A DNA stretch of 64,000 nt from Alteromonas sp. KUL42 (GCF_006538325.1 NZ_BJKK01000002.1:485234-549233); one strand, 5' to 3'. Numbered from the stretch's first letter, positions 1 through 8,086 are shown. Notes: generated by a model from the sequence alone, not told the origin. Program-made: numbers and translations.

Positions 1-728
1 GAGGTTACTTCAAGGGTACGTTGCGCTCTGCAAAAGAGGAGAGTATTGGTGAAAACTTTATGTTCCTACAAGACGTCGACGGCTTTGGTCCCGACGACTT
101 AACACTCTATCGCGGCCCCAAATTCCTAGATGCCAACAACAATGTTGACTATTCGAAGGTAACGAAGGCCAACGCTACAGAATGGCGAGATATTGAAAAT
201 AATGCGTACTTTGGTGGTTCGTTGAGTGCCGGTATTCCGAAAAACTCAGGCAGAACCACGCTCATTACATTAAACCCGAGTATTGAGGTAGGTCCGTTCG
301 GCACACTGGGGTACCAGAAGCAGATTGTTTTCACTGTAGCCTGGCGTGGACGCCTAACACAAACTGGCCAATGTCCTAACGTCAACTTCACGCCTACCTG
401 TACAGTGAAACTTCAAAGAAAAATCGGTACTGGGGGGTGGGTAACACTGCAAACAAATACCGCCAGTGGCTCATTAACACATACGTATGTCGGTGAGCTT
501 AACCGGTGCACGTCCAATGAAATTGTAGATGCAAGTTGGACATTCACAGATACCAGTCATCGTCAGGTTGATGGGAATGGGCAGGAAACCATTATCACCG
601 ACAATTACTCATACCGCGTTTTAATCAGTAACCAGCAACGCTATCACGCATCGCAGTTTATCACTTACCAAGAGGTGAGTGTCATCTGTACCGAAGATAC
701 GACTAACTCAGACGAGACAACGAACTAA
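1..728 (+). CDS. Phage tail tip/fibre protein, C-terminal part (5' end outside window)
   Basis: The frame is open from base 3, so this is the C-terminal part (about 241 residues seen) of a longer protein. The TTG at base 21 is not needed as a start. The visible part opens with a GYFKGTL stretch and later has FGGSLSAG; such G-[YF]-F-x-G-x-L/I segments are typical of the end of lambda J-like tail-tip proteins and DUF1983-type fibres. That family link is from memory of the motif only. It is followed 10 bp later by a second fibre gene, which fits a late tail operon. The exact family is uncertain; its phage structural nature is likely from context. Confidence 0.6.
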   Translation, partial: GYFKGTLRSAKEESIGENFMFLQDVDGFGPDDLTLYRGPKFLDANNNVDYSKVTKANATEWRDIENNAYFGGSLSAGIPKNSGRTTLITLNPSIEVGPFGTLGYQKQIVFTVAWRGRLTQTGQCPNVNFTPTCTVKLQRKIGTGGWVTLQTNTASGSLTHTYVGELNRCTSNEIVDASWTFTDTSHRQVDGNGQETIITDNYSYRVLISNQQRYHASQFITYQEVSVICTEDTTNSDETTN

Positions 729-738
729 GGGGTTGATA

Positions 739-1830
739 ATGCCAGCAACATTCTGGACAGGTTCAAACCTGTCATTCACAAACGGGAGTAAAACCGTCAC
801 GGTAAACACAGGTTCACCGTTAACCAGTATTCGGCCTAACTCGTCACTTACGACCAGTAACTACAATGAACCTGTAGAAATTGAAAGTGCCGTTGGAAAT
901 ACAATTACGCTCTATTCGCCATGGCCTGGCAGTACAGGAACCTTCGCCGCTACCATTACGCCGAGTGCAGCTACGGTCGCAGCAGCTGGGCAAGCTGCAC
1001 AAGAAGTCGTTCAGGAAATCAAAACGCTTGTCAGTGGCTCAAGTGTCGCAGCATCAGCGAACAGTTTTGTAAAGCGTGATACGAACGGTTGTGTAAAAAC
1101 AGCAACTCCTGAGGAAAATGATGATGCGGTGAATAAAGGGCACTTAACCTCACAGCTTAACAGCGTCGCTCAAAGTTTCCCTGTTTCATCCCCCAATAGC
1201 CAGGAAGCGTATGTGGGTAAAGTCCTCTACGGTGGGTTTGGAGCTGTCACGACAGGAGGTGTGGCCGATTGGAATGATGTAACTAATGCAAGGCCTGGTT
1301 GTGGGTATAGTCTGCTACGAGGCGACCAGGCTAACGGAAATGGAAACCCTGCATTTTTTCATACATTCTCGTTCGAATATGCATCGAAGGATGGTACTGG
1401 AAACCTAGCCCAGTTCGGTGTTGGTTATAATTCTCCAGAACTAATTATGCGCAATCGATTTGGTGGTATCTGGGATGGCTGGGCGCGATTTTTCAACGAC
1501 AAAAACCTAAATGTAAGCACATTTGGCGACCTTATCGGCTCGTTGGTATTTCATGGTTACAACGCGTCAGTGTCGACATCTGTAGTGTATCAGTCGTTAA
1601 ACTCTCGATTTGGACCAACGGGGATTAGTGTCGTTGGAACGTTCTCGTTAATAGGCGCTAGTGGCGCAGTAATCCGTTCAGGAATAACGTCAGCAGACAT
1701 AGTCATGGCAGTTCAGTCTGGCAATCGTCTATTAAAACTATTTGTGAATGGTTCAACAGGTCTAACAGTTAATGAGCCTGTTGAACTGCGCACTGAATCA
1801 AACGCCTCAAGAATTACGGTGAATTTCTAA
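739..1830 (+). CDS. Putative phage tail fibre protein
   Basis: 363 aa if translation starts at the ATG at 739, which has an AAGGGG ribosome site 6 bp upstream; an open frame reaches back to 679 but has no better signal. The sequence is rich in Gly, Ser, Thr, Asn and Val with short beta-like segments, an Ala/Gln-rich stretch near residues 75-100 and a DKNLNVSTFGDLIG-type segment in the last third, as in trimeric tail fibres. It lies between the tail-tip gene and a probable fibre-associated protein, overlapping the next gene by one base (TAATG). It is probably a receptor-binding protein. No enzymatic motif is visible. The assignment rests on context and composition. Confidence 0.6.
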   Translation: MPATFWTGSNLSFTNGSKTVTVNTGSPLTSIRPNSSLTTSNYNEPVEIESAVGNTITLYSPWPGSTGTFAATITPSAATVAAAGQAAQEVVQEIKTLVSGSSVAASANSFVKRDTNGCVKTATPEENDDAVNKGHLTSQLNSVAQSFPVSSPNSQEAYVGKVLYGGFGAVTTGGVADWNDVTNARPGCGYSLLRGDQANGNGNPAFFHTFSFEYASKDGTGNLAQFGVGYNSPELIMRNRFGGIWDGWARFFNDKNLNVSTFGDLIGSLVFHGYNASVSTSVVYQSLNSRFGPTGISVVGTFSLIGASGAVIRSGITSADIVMAVQSGNRLLKLFVNGSTGLTVNEPVELRTESNASRITVNF

Positions 1831-2372
1831 TGCTAAAATTTATTAAAGAAAGTGACTGGGGTCTTGTAGACTCCTTTAAAGAAAATCCAGACGGTTCAGT
1901 AGCATGGACATGGAACGAGGGCGTGGGAAAACCTGCGCATTCTGGTGTTATTTTCAACGGGCTATTCCGCATTGATGAGAACGAAACCACAATTGATATC
2001 TGGCAAACCATGCTAACCAAAGAAGCCAATAACGAAATTTACATACAATGGCTATCTACTGAGCAGCGTGAAGATATTCAGGCAGAAATTGACGCAAAAG
2101 CAGCAGCACAGCAAGAACGCCTGCAAAAGCTAGATGCATTTACCTTTAAAGGTGTGAGCTGCTCAGTATGTGAAGCCGACCAAAATGGCTGGGAAGTTAT
2201 CACCGCACGCATGACGCGATTACTCGATGCTGGTACAGCATGGCGCGACATCCCATTTTTTATGGAAAACGGGAATCATGTTATTTTGGAATCAGAACAA
2301 GAGTGGCATGATTTTGTAGAGCAAGGCTGGCAGGCCCGTGAAGCGTTGATGATGGCGAGACTGACCCAGTAA
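1830..2372 (+). CDS. Phage tail fibre-associated protein (DUF4376-like)
   Basis: 180 aa; the ATG overlaps the stop of the fibre gene (TAATG), indicating translational coupling. The N-terminal half is mixed; residues 85-115 are a charged helix rich in Gln, Ala and Lys; the C-terminal third (FKGVSCSVCEADQNGWEVI and the downstream HVILESEQEWHDF part) resembles the small C-terminal domain of DUF4376 proteins, which are usually encoded next to tail fibres. The role is unknown, possibly a fibre chaperone. Genes in this position often vary between related phages. Confidence 0.5.
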   Translation: MLKFIKESDWGLVDSFKENPDGSVAWTWNEGVGKPAHSGVIFNGLFRIDENETTIDIWQTMLTKEANNEIYIQWLSTEQREDIQAEIDAKAAAQQERLQKLDAFTFKGVSCSVCEADQNGWEVITARMTRLLDAGTAWRDIPFFMENGNHVILESEQEWHDFVEQGWQAREALMMARLTQ

Positions 2373-2398
2373 ATCTGGGTCATTGCGGGAAGTGAAAT

Positions 2399-2914
2399 TC
2401 ATAGCAGTTCATTTCTGTTTGCAAGTCTCTTCTTCAATATTGCTAACCGCTCTTTGAGTATGGATAGCTCGATATTCTCAGAGTTGATGGTCGCTAATAG
2501 ATTACCGGTTTTGTAGTGCATTAATAGCGACTCCAACTCGTTTATCCTTATCTTAATTTGCTCAGCTGACGCTTTAAGCTTCTCTTTTTGCTTTAGCTGT
2601 AAACTTATAGCCCAGGTTGATAGTAAGCAAAGGGTGAAAACAACCACCAGTTCAGGGATCTGTTCGTTGATACCCCAAAAAATAAAGGCACCCAAAAAAT
2701 AACAAAGGCGAATTGCGTTACCGTAGTTTACACGCAGCATATAGACTGGCTCCTTAGCATCTTCTAGTTGAAGAAAATTCAAACAATGAAGTGATCCTAA
2801 CCTGCTTTTCAGCAGCGCAAGCTCATCAGGATGGCAAAAAATGTCGTTCTGATTAAATAATCTACCTTTTAACGATTCATTTGCCCTAACACTGCGCCAG
2901 TCAATTATCAACAA
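2399..2914 (-). CDS. Membrane protein with coiled coil, antisense to the late operon
   Basis: 171 aa, not recognised. Two adjacent hydrophobic segments occupy roughly residues 66-105, followed by a long charged helix (about 110-165) with Leu/Ile heptad spacing and many Lys/Glu, so a membrane-anchored coiled coil. It is transcribed against the flanking tail and lysis genes, an arrangement typical of morons or lysogeny-expressed exclusion genes. No catalytic motif is seen. Exclusion or host-modification function is inference from position only. Confidence 0.55.
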   Translation of the reverse strand: MLIIDWRSVRANESLKGRLFNQNDIFCHPDELALLKSRLGSLHCLNFLQLEDAKEPVYMLRVNYGNAIRLCYFLGAFIFWGINEQIPELVVVFTLCLLSTWAISLQLKQKEKLKASAEQIKIRINELESLLMHYKTGNLLATINSENIELSILKERLAILKKRLANRNELL

Positions 2915-2956
2915 TAGCCCTAGTAAATCTCTTTGATGAATTGACAGGTAATACTT

Positions 2957-3319
2957 ATGACGACAACTGAAAAGCTAGGGCCAACAAATTGGCTGTACCA
3001 CAATTCAGGAACGTTAATACTGTCGTTACTTATCTTCTTAACCCAATTTGTTTTTCAGGATATCCAGTCAAAAGACAGCCAGCTTCAAGAAGAAGTTAAG
3101 AAACTCAACATTCAAATGGCTGAGCTAAAAACCAGCATTGGCCCCATGCTTTCCACCTTTAATCTTGTTAACCAAAAGCGCTATACCACCGAAGATGCTG
3201 CACGAGATCAAGAGCAGTGGCGTCGTCAGTTTGAAGAAGTAAAAAGCCAAATGCGTGAACAACAGTTGGTGAACAAAGACCTAAACGATCGCCTTGTTAA
3301 AGTAGAGCTTAAGTTTTGA
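2957..3319 (+). CDS. Small membrane-anchored coiled-coil protein of the lysis region
   Basis: 120 aa. One hydrophobic segment at about residues 15-34 (TLILSLLIFLTQFVF) is followed by a charged coiled coil to the C-terminus. This architecture is shared by i-spanins and some holin accessory proteins. Its stop overlaps the TTG start of the DUF5675 gene, so the two are translationally coupled. A role in host lysis is inferred from shape and position; no signature motif confirms it. Confidence 0.55.
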   Translation: MTTTEKLGPTNWLYHNSGTLILSLLIFLTQFVFQDIQSKDSQLQEEVKKLNIQMAELKTSIGPMLSTFNLVNQKRYTTEDAARDQEQWRRQFEEVKSQMREQQLVNKDLNDRLVKVELKF

Positions 3320-3759
3320 ACGTTGAACTTTTACGGCACAGTACCGATGATGAAGGTACACCAGGTCATATTTACATTGGCCCATGGACAGCTCACACAC
3401 TTGAACTACCATGGCGCAACAACCTTCCAAATCTTAGCTGCATTAGCTCAGGTACATACGCATTACGCTTAGTTAAAACTCGTAAACCCATTGGCGGTCG
3501 GTCTCACCTTTACCTCATAGAAAACGTGCCACAACGAAGCGGCATTTTGGCGCATGCGGGTACCTTTGCAGGTAACAAGGAAAAAGGTTTTAAAACCAGT
3601 GTTTTGGGTTGCCTGTTAATCGGCTACCGCATTGGTACCTACCAAAACCAACGAGCAATATTTGATACACGCAGGGCAATAGGTGACTTCAACAATATTC
3701 TAGCTGGAAAGCCAGCTAGCATAACAATTACCAATGCATGGGAGAAAAATCATGTTTGA
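3316..3759 (+). CDS. DUF5675 family protein
   Basis: 147 aa with a TTG start (3316) overlapping the upstream TGA. The layout fits DUF5675: an N-terminal LLRHSTDDEGTPG segment, then TLELPWRNN, ISSGTYALRL, and an ILAHAGTFAGN segment with a conserved His near residue 80, followed by LGCLLIG. The family is common in phage lysis or tail-end modules and is thought to act on the cell wall, but its biochemistry is not settled. Position between a spanin-like and a holin-like gene suggests a lysis role. The family call is confident; the function is not. Confidence 0.75.
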   Translation: MNVELLRHSTDDEGTPGHIYIGPWTAHTLELPWRNNLPNLSCISSGTYALRLVKTRKPIGGRSHLYLIENVPQRSGILAHAGTFAGNKEKGFKTSVLGCLLIGYRIGTYQNQRAIFDTRRAIGDFNNILAGKPASITITNAWEKNHV

Positions 3760-4291
3760 GTGGATAGGTGATGCGTTAATGGCAGTCGTCGGTGGTGGCG
3801 CTACAGGTATTTTGGGTTCTGCAGTACAAAGTTATTTTCAGTTTAAAACCAAAGTACTGGAAAACGAACAAGAGAATATCAGGCTGGCTCACGATGCAAA
3901 AATGGTAACAATTGAAGCTGATGCCAACTTAAGAATTGCACAGCAGGAAGCAGCTGCTCAAGCTGATAACAATGCATTTATCATGCAAACGGCCAGTTAT
4001 GAACATGACAAACGAAATTATATGCCAGAAAATGGGGCGCCAACATGGATTGTTGCAGCACTGGGTATAGTAGATGTGATTCGCGGCCTTGTTCGTCCGT
4101 CATTAACAATTTATGTGGCAGTCGCTACCACGATTATTCTAGTGGAAGCAAATGGACTTATTGAATCGGTTAATGGAATTGGTGCAGACGTAAGATTAAA
4201 CGCAGCAATGGAAATTTGGCGGATGGTGGCGTATATCGCCACCACTATTTTCTTTTGGTGGTTTGGCCAACGCCCACCTAAAAAGTACTAG
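3752..4291 (+). CDS. Three-helix phage membrane protein, holin-like
   Basis: 179 aa starting at ATG 3752, which has GGAG 7 bp upstream; an in-frame ATG at 3734 lies inside the previous gene. A weakly hydrophobic Gly/Ala-rich N-terminus is followed by a charged Gln/Glu/Ala-rich helix (about 30-75) and two or three hydrophobic segments in the C-terminal half (around 87-105, 108-125 and 145-168), ending in a basic tail. This matches phage three-transmembrane putative holins. It is coupled to the DUF5675 gene and followed by a convergent repressor gene overlapping its stop by 4 bp. Confidence 0.55.
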   Translation: MFEWIGDALMAVVGGGATGILGSAVQSYFQFKTKVLENEQENIRLAHDAKMVTIEADANLRIAQQEAAAQADNNAFIMQTASYEHDKRNYMPENGAPTWIVAALGIVDVIRGLVRPSLTIYVAVATTIILVEANGLIESVNGIGADVRLNAAMEIWRMVAYIATTIFFWWFGQRPPKKY

Positions 4292-5121
4292 TGCACACTG
4301 GCCCGTATTGCGAATTCTAATTCGGTAGGCGTTATTTGGGATACGGGCTTGTGCATCTCTTCTAGTGTTTCAACAACCTCTAACTTAGTTTTTTTATCTA
4401 GTTTGTCCGCAAGATCATACTGTTCAGCAAAGTCGATAATTTTGTTTAAAACTTCGAGTTTGTCATCCATAGAGAATGTGAAAAAGCCGGTAGTGCTGTC
4501 GTTCTCAACTTTATTAAAGAAATTACTGATATCTACATTGATAACGTTTGTTGAGCAGTTGTTTACCAGACCTTTGTGGTTGTGATCACCCAACAACTTA
4601 TAAGTCCCAAACTGACCCCGACCAAATGCACTAGCATTCAACGCGGACATTTCGAAAGGTTTAATATTGCAGCCTGTTAATGCTGCTGAAATGACTTGAG
4701 GATTATCGTAAGGGCCCAAAAGTGTTTCGATGTGGTTGTAGTCTATTTTCTTACCCTTGAACTCATATGATGCGGGTTGCACCAATATCACAGCAGTTGT
4801 ATGGCTACGCTCGTTCATATTTATATAGGCATCATAAGGCGCATCTTGCGCGTGAACACGAAGCATATTTTCAAATTCTGCTGCGTCGGTGTAGCTATCC
4901 AGCATAAATGGCGAGCCCTTACCTTCTAACAACCAATTTAGGTTCACATGCTCAGTTCGCATGATAGCAGTCAGTATGTCAGTACCCGGTACAACATTGC
5001 TAAGCAAACGCGCAGCGGTTCCCGACGACAGGCCTAATTTCTTAGCCCAAGGCGTAATTTTTCTATCAGCTACTACCCATTCTAGGCGTGCTGTAAATTC
5101 ATTTTCGTGTGAATGATGCAT
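4288..5121 (-). CDS. CI-type phage repressor
   Basis: 277 aa. Residues about 8-72 form a helix-turn-helix domain of the phage CI type: WAKKLGLSSGTAARLL is the helix-turn-helix and NLNWLLEGKGSPF is the typical end of that domain. The C-terminal part does not show the Ser/Lys catalytic pair of LexA/S24 repressors, so self-cleavage on DNA damage is not supported by what can be seen. It is transcribed away from the early operon, with a 120-bp shared promoter region. It is presumed to maintain lysogeny by blocking the early promoter. Confidence 0.75.
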   Translation of the reverse strand: MHHSHENEFTARLEWVVADRKITPWAKKLGLSSGTAARLLSNVVPGTDILTAIMRTEHVNLNWLLEGKGSPFMLDSYTDAAEFENMLRVHAQDAPYDAYINMNERSHTTAVILVQPASYEFKGKKIDYNHIETLLGPYDNPQVISAALTGCNIKPFEMSALNASAFGRGQFGTYKLLGDHNHKGLVNNCSTNVINVDISNFFNKVENDSTTGFFTFSMDDKLEVLNKIIDFAEQYDLADKLDKKTKLEVVETLEEMHKPVSQITPTELEFAIRASVH

Positions 5122-5241
5122 ATTTTTATTCTAAAACGGTATTAAAAAACCCAAAAAATGAATTTAAATCCCAATTTTTGAACTTATAATGATTTGTGTA
5201 TTTACTTGTATACATATTAACTCAAAAAAGAGGATTTCGCA
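5122..5241. promoter_or_regulatory. Divergent switch region between repressor and early operon
   Basis: AT-rich 120-bp gap between the repressor and the first early gene. It holds a TATAAT at 5185-5190 (plus strand) without a good -35 partner and the palindrome TGTATACA at 5207-5214, a candidate operator half-site or full site. An AAAAGAGG ribosome site for the next gene ends at 5233. Promoter positions are not resolved. Confidence 0.4.
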
Positions 5242-5421
5242 GTGTCTAGTGCAAATAACACCCCTATGTGCTTTCGCCCCAGTGCTGATTTGAAGCAGCG
5301 CATTAAAGCCGTCGCAAAAAAGGAACGACGTTCTAGCTCTCAAATTATTGTATTGGCTATTGAAGAAGGTATTCAAAAGCTTGAATCAGCATCTTTCGCT
5401 ACTACAGCAATTCAGGAGTAA
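5242..5421 (+). CDS. Ribbon-helix-helix (Arc/CopG-type) regulator
   Basis: 59 aa with a GTG start preceded by AAAAGAGG at 5226-5233. The sequence MCFRPSADLKQRIKAVAKK followed by SSSQIIVLAIEEGIQKLE is the classic pattern of a ribbon-helix-helix domain: a short beta strand with polar and hydrophobic alternation (residues 9-14), then two helices. It is the first gene of the early operon, facing the CI-like repressor, so it is the likely Cro/Arc-equivalent antirepressor. The gene is short enough to be missed by length cut-offs. The family is inferred from pattern; no target site is known. Confidence 0.7.
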   Translation: MSSANNTPMCFRPSADLKQRIKAVAKKERRSSSQIIVLAIEEGIQKLESASFATTAIQE

Positions 5422-5427
5422 GTCGTC

Positions 5428-5865
5428 ATGTCTTCACTTGTTGAAGTAAAGCACAGTGCGCCTGAAAGCGCTGTAAGAAAAAAGTCTAATAATTCACATG
5501 CTCTTAAAGGTGTATTACGAGTAAAACTTTCTCTAAACACAGTGATTGAGAGGGATAAAAACGGATATAGCCTCACTAACATGGAAGCGAACCGTTACCA
5601 CATAGCCTACGGTTTAACCCTCAAAATTAGGAGTTTTAAGGTTGTTTTTAAGGACCAAATAATAAAAAAGGCAAGCATGTTTTTAATGCTTGGTGACTGT
5701 ATTTCTTATGTTCAGTCTATTTCACTTGATGATTTCCGCGCACTTTTCCACGCATTTAAACCAGAAGTTGTAAACGATGAATTGAATTTGCTTTCAACAA
5801 GCGAAGAAGAAGTGATTGCCACGGGCACGGACCAGGTGCCCATGGCAGGAACTAACAATGCATAA
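5428..5865 (+). CDS. Early phage protein, unknown function
   Basis: 145 aa, not recognised. It starts 6 bp after the ribbon-helix-helix gene, with an AGGAG ribosome site overlapping the end of that gene. Basic N-terminal half, mixed alpha/beta pattern, acidic C-terminal tail (SEEEVIATGTDQ). No motif or membrane segment. Overlaps the CII-like gene by 8 bp. Likely a DNA-metabolism or regulatory accessory judging only from its place in the operon. Confidence 0.55.
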   Translation: MSSLVEVKHSAPESAVRKKSNNSHALKGVLRVKLSLNTVIERDKNGYSLTNMEANRYHIAYGLTLKIRSFKVVFKDQIIKKASMFLMLGDCISYVQSISLDDFRALFHAFKPEVVNDELNLLSTSEEEVIATGTDQVPMAGTNNA

Positions 5866-6364
5866 CCATGAGGATGATCTAATGCAAAGTCAGCGTAACT
5901 ATAACGCAGTTTTACATTCTGCGCACCTGTTGCTCAAAAGCCACCCACAAGCTGCTGAGCTATTCGCTTACACCTTGGGTAAAACAGCGAATACCGTTAG
6001 AAATGAATTAAACCCTAATTTACCCAACCACAAACTAGGCCTTATTGATGCCATCGAAATGATGGCAACAACTAACTGCTTCAGCTTGCTCTATCAAATT
6101 AACGCCCTGTTGGGTTTTGTGGCTGTGCCTGTTGAAGCAAGTGCAAAAACGGAAGGTAAGCTTCTTGACCAGTTCTGTGAATGGCAGGCATCCGTTGGTC
6201 AAACCTGCCAAAGCATTTATGACGCCATTGAAGATGATGTCATTACCCCCCTTGAATTAAACAGCATAACACGTGCCGGAAACATCAAAGTTGCACACTG
6301 GTTCAAGATGCAAGTTGTTCTTCAAAACAAAGCGGAGGCAGACCATGCAGCATTCAAACGTTAA
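5858..6364 (+). CDS. CII-like phage regulatory protein (Phage_CP76 type)
   Basis: 168 aa from ATG 5858 (AGGA 8 bp upstream); ATG 5882 with GAGG upstream is an alternative that removes 8 residues. The segment HPQAAELFAYTLGKTANTV then RNELNP, followed by HKLGLIDAIEMM, matches the phage regulatory protein CII family of P2-like and related phages: a helix-turn-helix with the consensus LGKxxNTLRNxLNP. The C-terminal half is helical. It probably acts on lysogeny promoters or replication onset. It overlaps neighbours on both sides, so it belongs to the early operon. Confidence 0.75.
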   Translation: MHNHEDDLMQSQRNYNAVLHSAHLLLKSHPQAAELFAYTLGKTANTVRNELNPNLPNHKLGLIDAIEMMATTNCFSLLYQINALLGFVAVPVEASAKTEGKLLDQFCEWQASVGQTCQSIYDAIEDDVITPLELNSITRAGNIKVAHWFKMQVVLQNKAEADHAAFKR

Positions 6365-6599
6365 GCCGTTGCCAGTTTATGAGACTGAAGCTTCACAAAG
6401 AGAGAGAGGCGACATGTCACCATTTCAACTTCAACTCATTATAAAGCGTCAAAAAGTTCAGCTTTGTCTTCAAGAGACCATGCTTAAAGCGCTGCTCAAT
6501 TTACAGTACGCAGACTTGGACGAGCGCCAGCGAAAAGGGTTTAACGAGGTGGTTCGCATTAACGCCAACATGCTGAAGATGGAGCTTCCTAATGACTGA
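6345..6599 (+). CDS. Small early phage protein, unknown
   Basis: 84 aa from ATG 6345, which has GGAGG 7 bp upstream; a longer open frame back to 6273 lies inside the CII-like gene and is rejected. Predicted to be mostly helical and basic in its middle. No recognised family. It overlaps the previous gene by 20 bp and the next by 8 bp. Confidence 0.5.
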   Translation: MQHSNVKPLPVYETEASQRERGDMSPFQLQLIIKRQKVQLCLQETMLKALLNLQYADLDERQRKGFNEVVRINANMLKMELPND

Positions 6600-6774
6600 T
6601 GTTTACAGTGTTCCAACCGCTTTGCGAAAGGCAGGCATTCACTCTGTGAGTACTAACCGAAGTGCCAATCAAACCCTTGTTCTGAAGCCTGGCGCAATTG
6701 GTTTGTTTTTTGGTGAGGAACTAGCAGAACGCTTATTAGCAAAACAAAAGAACAAGGAGTGCGCTAATGGCTGA
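6592..6774 (+). CDS. Small early phage protein, unknown
   Basis: 60 aa; ATG at 6592 overlaps the end of the preceding gene and its stop overlaps the start of the recombinase gene (8 bp). One central moderately hydrophobic stretch (TLVLKPGAIGLFFGEEL). No recognised family. Supported mainly by tight packing in the operon. Confidence 0.45.
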   Translation: MTDVYSVPTALRKAGIHSVSTNRSANQTLVLKPGAIGLFFGEELAERLLAKQKNKECANG

Positions 6775-7399
6775 GGTTAAAAGTTTCACAAGAGAAGAGG
6801 AAAAAATGCTGTTTAGCACAATACGCAAATTTAAAGACATTGAAGCAGAGCGAGACCTAAATTGGATGCTGCTTATGCGTTATACCGCTCGTCGTGTTGA
6901 AACAGTACACCTGCTAAACGAAGAAGATGCCCTTCAAGCACTAGATAAAGGCTACCTGCACATTTCATCACACATGCAAAAGGGTGGAAAAAAAGGCAAT
7001 AAACGCGGTTTGAATAAGAAGCAAGAAATCTACCTTGTTGACGCAGCTAGAAAAGCCCTTGAAGCGTTGCTTCGTATCCGTAAGAAAATGATATCTGTAT
7101 CACCCGAAAAGCAATATGACGACAAAGCACTTATTTTATCCCGTCGTAGAAATCGCATGAGCATTCGCAGTTATCAAGAGCGAATGACTCATTGGTGCAA
7201 TATGGCCGGTATCGTCAAGGCATCCCCTCATTGGCTTAGACACACGTGGGCTGTTAGACGACTTCAGAACGCAACAACCGGCACAGCATTGAGAGAGGTA
7301 CAAGAAGTTCTAGGTCATGAGCATATAACAACTACCCAAGTTTATACCCAGCCAAGCCGTGACGATTTACGCAAAAGTATGCAGGAGGCAGCACTATGA
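6767..7399 (+). CDS. Catalytic-domain-only tyrosine recombinase
   Basis: 210 aa, about half the size of a phage integrase. The catalytic set is complete: the first Arg in TARRVETVHLL (about residue 43), a Lys in the GGKKGNKRG turn, the HWLRHTW box (His and Arg near 158-161), His in LGHEHITTTQ and the nucleophilic Tyr just after it in VYTQ (about 197). The N-terminal SAM-like arm-binding domain is absent. It lies in the middle of the early replication operon, overlapping genes at both ends, not next to the attachment site. A role in resolving phage DNA or shuffling sequences is more likely than integration, but this is inference. Confidence 0.8.
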   Translation: MAEVKSFTREEEKMLFSTIRKFKDIEAERDLNWMLLMRYTARRVETVHLLNEEDALQALDKGYLHISSHMQKGGKKGNKRGLNKKQEIYLVDAARKALEALLRIRKKMISVSPEKQYDDKALILSRRRNRMSIRSYQERMTHWCNMAGIVKASPHWLRHTWAVRRLQNATTGTALREVQEVLGHEHITTTQVYTQPSRDDLRKSMQEAAL

Positions 7400-7545
7400 T
7401 TTTTGTAAAGAAAGCATTCAAGCCACTGCGTGAGGAAATAGCGAGTCAGCGAAAACGACTGTTAGCTGACGCCAGACGACGTGAAAAAGAAGACAAGCGT
7501 TTATTAACTCAATGCAACGAAGGAGCTGGTGAACATGGAAGATAA
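7396..7545 (+). CDS. Small basic early protein, unknown
   Basis: 49 aa. ATG 7396 overlaps the recombinase stop (ATGA) and follows a GGAGG site at 7384-7388. Very rich in Arg and Lys (RRREKEDKR type helix), likely a nucleic-acid-binding or helical peptide. No family recognised. Its size means it is easily missed. Confidence 0.45.
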   Translation: MIFVKKAFKPLREEIASQRKRLLADARRREKEDKRLLTQCNEGAGEHGR

Positions 7546-7705
7546 CTACATTTACAACCAGGACAAAAACCTACGTACCACATTGGGAATGGTGAATTAT
7601 TTTCCTATGCACATGCCAGGTATGGGGCCGGTATGGTTAACCATTGTTAATTGCGAAGATAAGTGCTCTGGCAATTGGAATATAAAAAAAGTTACACAGG
7701 CTTAG
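7535..7705 (+). CDS. Small early protein, possibly continued in the -1 frame
   Basis: 56 aa from ATG 7535 (AAGGAG at 7520-7525), overlapping the previous gene by 11 bp. It ends shortly after a run of seven A at 7684-7690. In the -1 frame the reading continues from that run for 37 further codons to TAG at 7801-7803, ending in TMSEWLRLEGR just before the next gene's ribosome site. So the intact product may be about 89 aa, made by frameshifting on A AAA AAA, or one A is missing from the sequence. No family recognised. Confidence 0.45.
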   Translation: MEDNYIYNQDKNLRTTLGMVNYFPMHMPGMGPVWLTIVNCEDKCSGNWNIKKVTQA

Positions 7706-7805
7706 TAACTGAAAAGCATAACACTCAAGCCATTCAACAAGTCATGCACACAGGATCAAGCACTAGCACTATGAGCGAGTGGTTGCGTTTGGAGGGGCGT
7801 TAGAA

Positions 7806-8072
7806 ATGTCTATCAGTAACCCCTTTAATCAGTGTGATGTTCAACAGCTAGAAGCGCAACTAGCCATTGCTGAAGCAGAATTAATTAAGCGCTTGAAAGT
7901 ACAGAGAGCTAAGCAAAAAGGTGAATGGTGTGAACTATTGCCTAATTCAGAAGCGCTAAGCGATTTCATAGTGAACAACACCGACATTGTTGAAACCTAT
8001 GCAGAACTAATCGTTATTAAGTCTCTGGTCAATATAGCTATTAGCTTAGCTAAATCTTCACCGCTTAACTAA
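7806..8072 (+). CDS. Small early phage protein, unknown
   Basis: 88 aa from ATG 7806; GGAGGGG lies at 7791-7797. Mostly helical with a Leu/Glu-rich first half (DVQQLEAQLAIAEAELIKRL) that could form a coiled coil. Directly precedes the primase-helicase gene with a 14-bp gap. Function unknown; a replication accessory is possible from position. Confidence 0.5.
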   Translation: MSISNPFNQCDVQQLEAQLAIAEAELIKRLKVQRAKQKGEWCELLPNSEALSDFIVNNTDIVETYAELIVIKSLVNIAISLAKSSPLN

Positions 8073-8086
8073 AAAAGAGGTAAATA

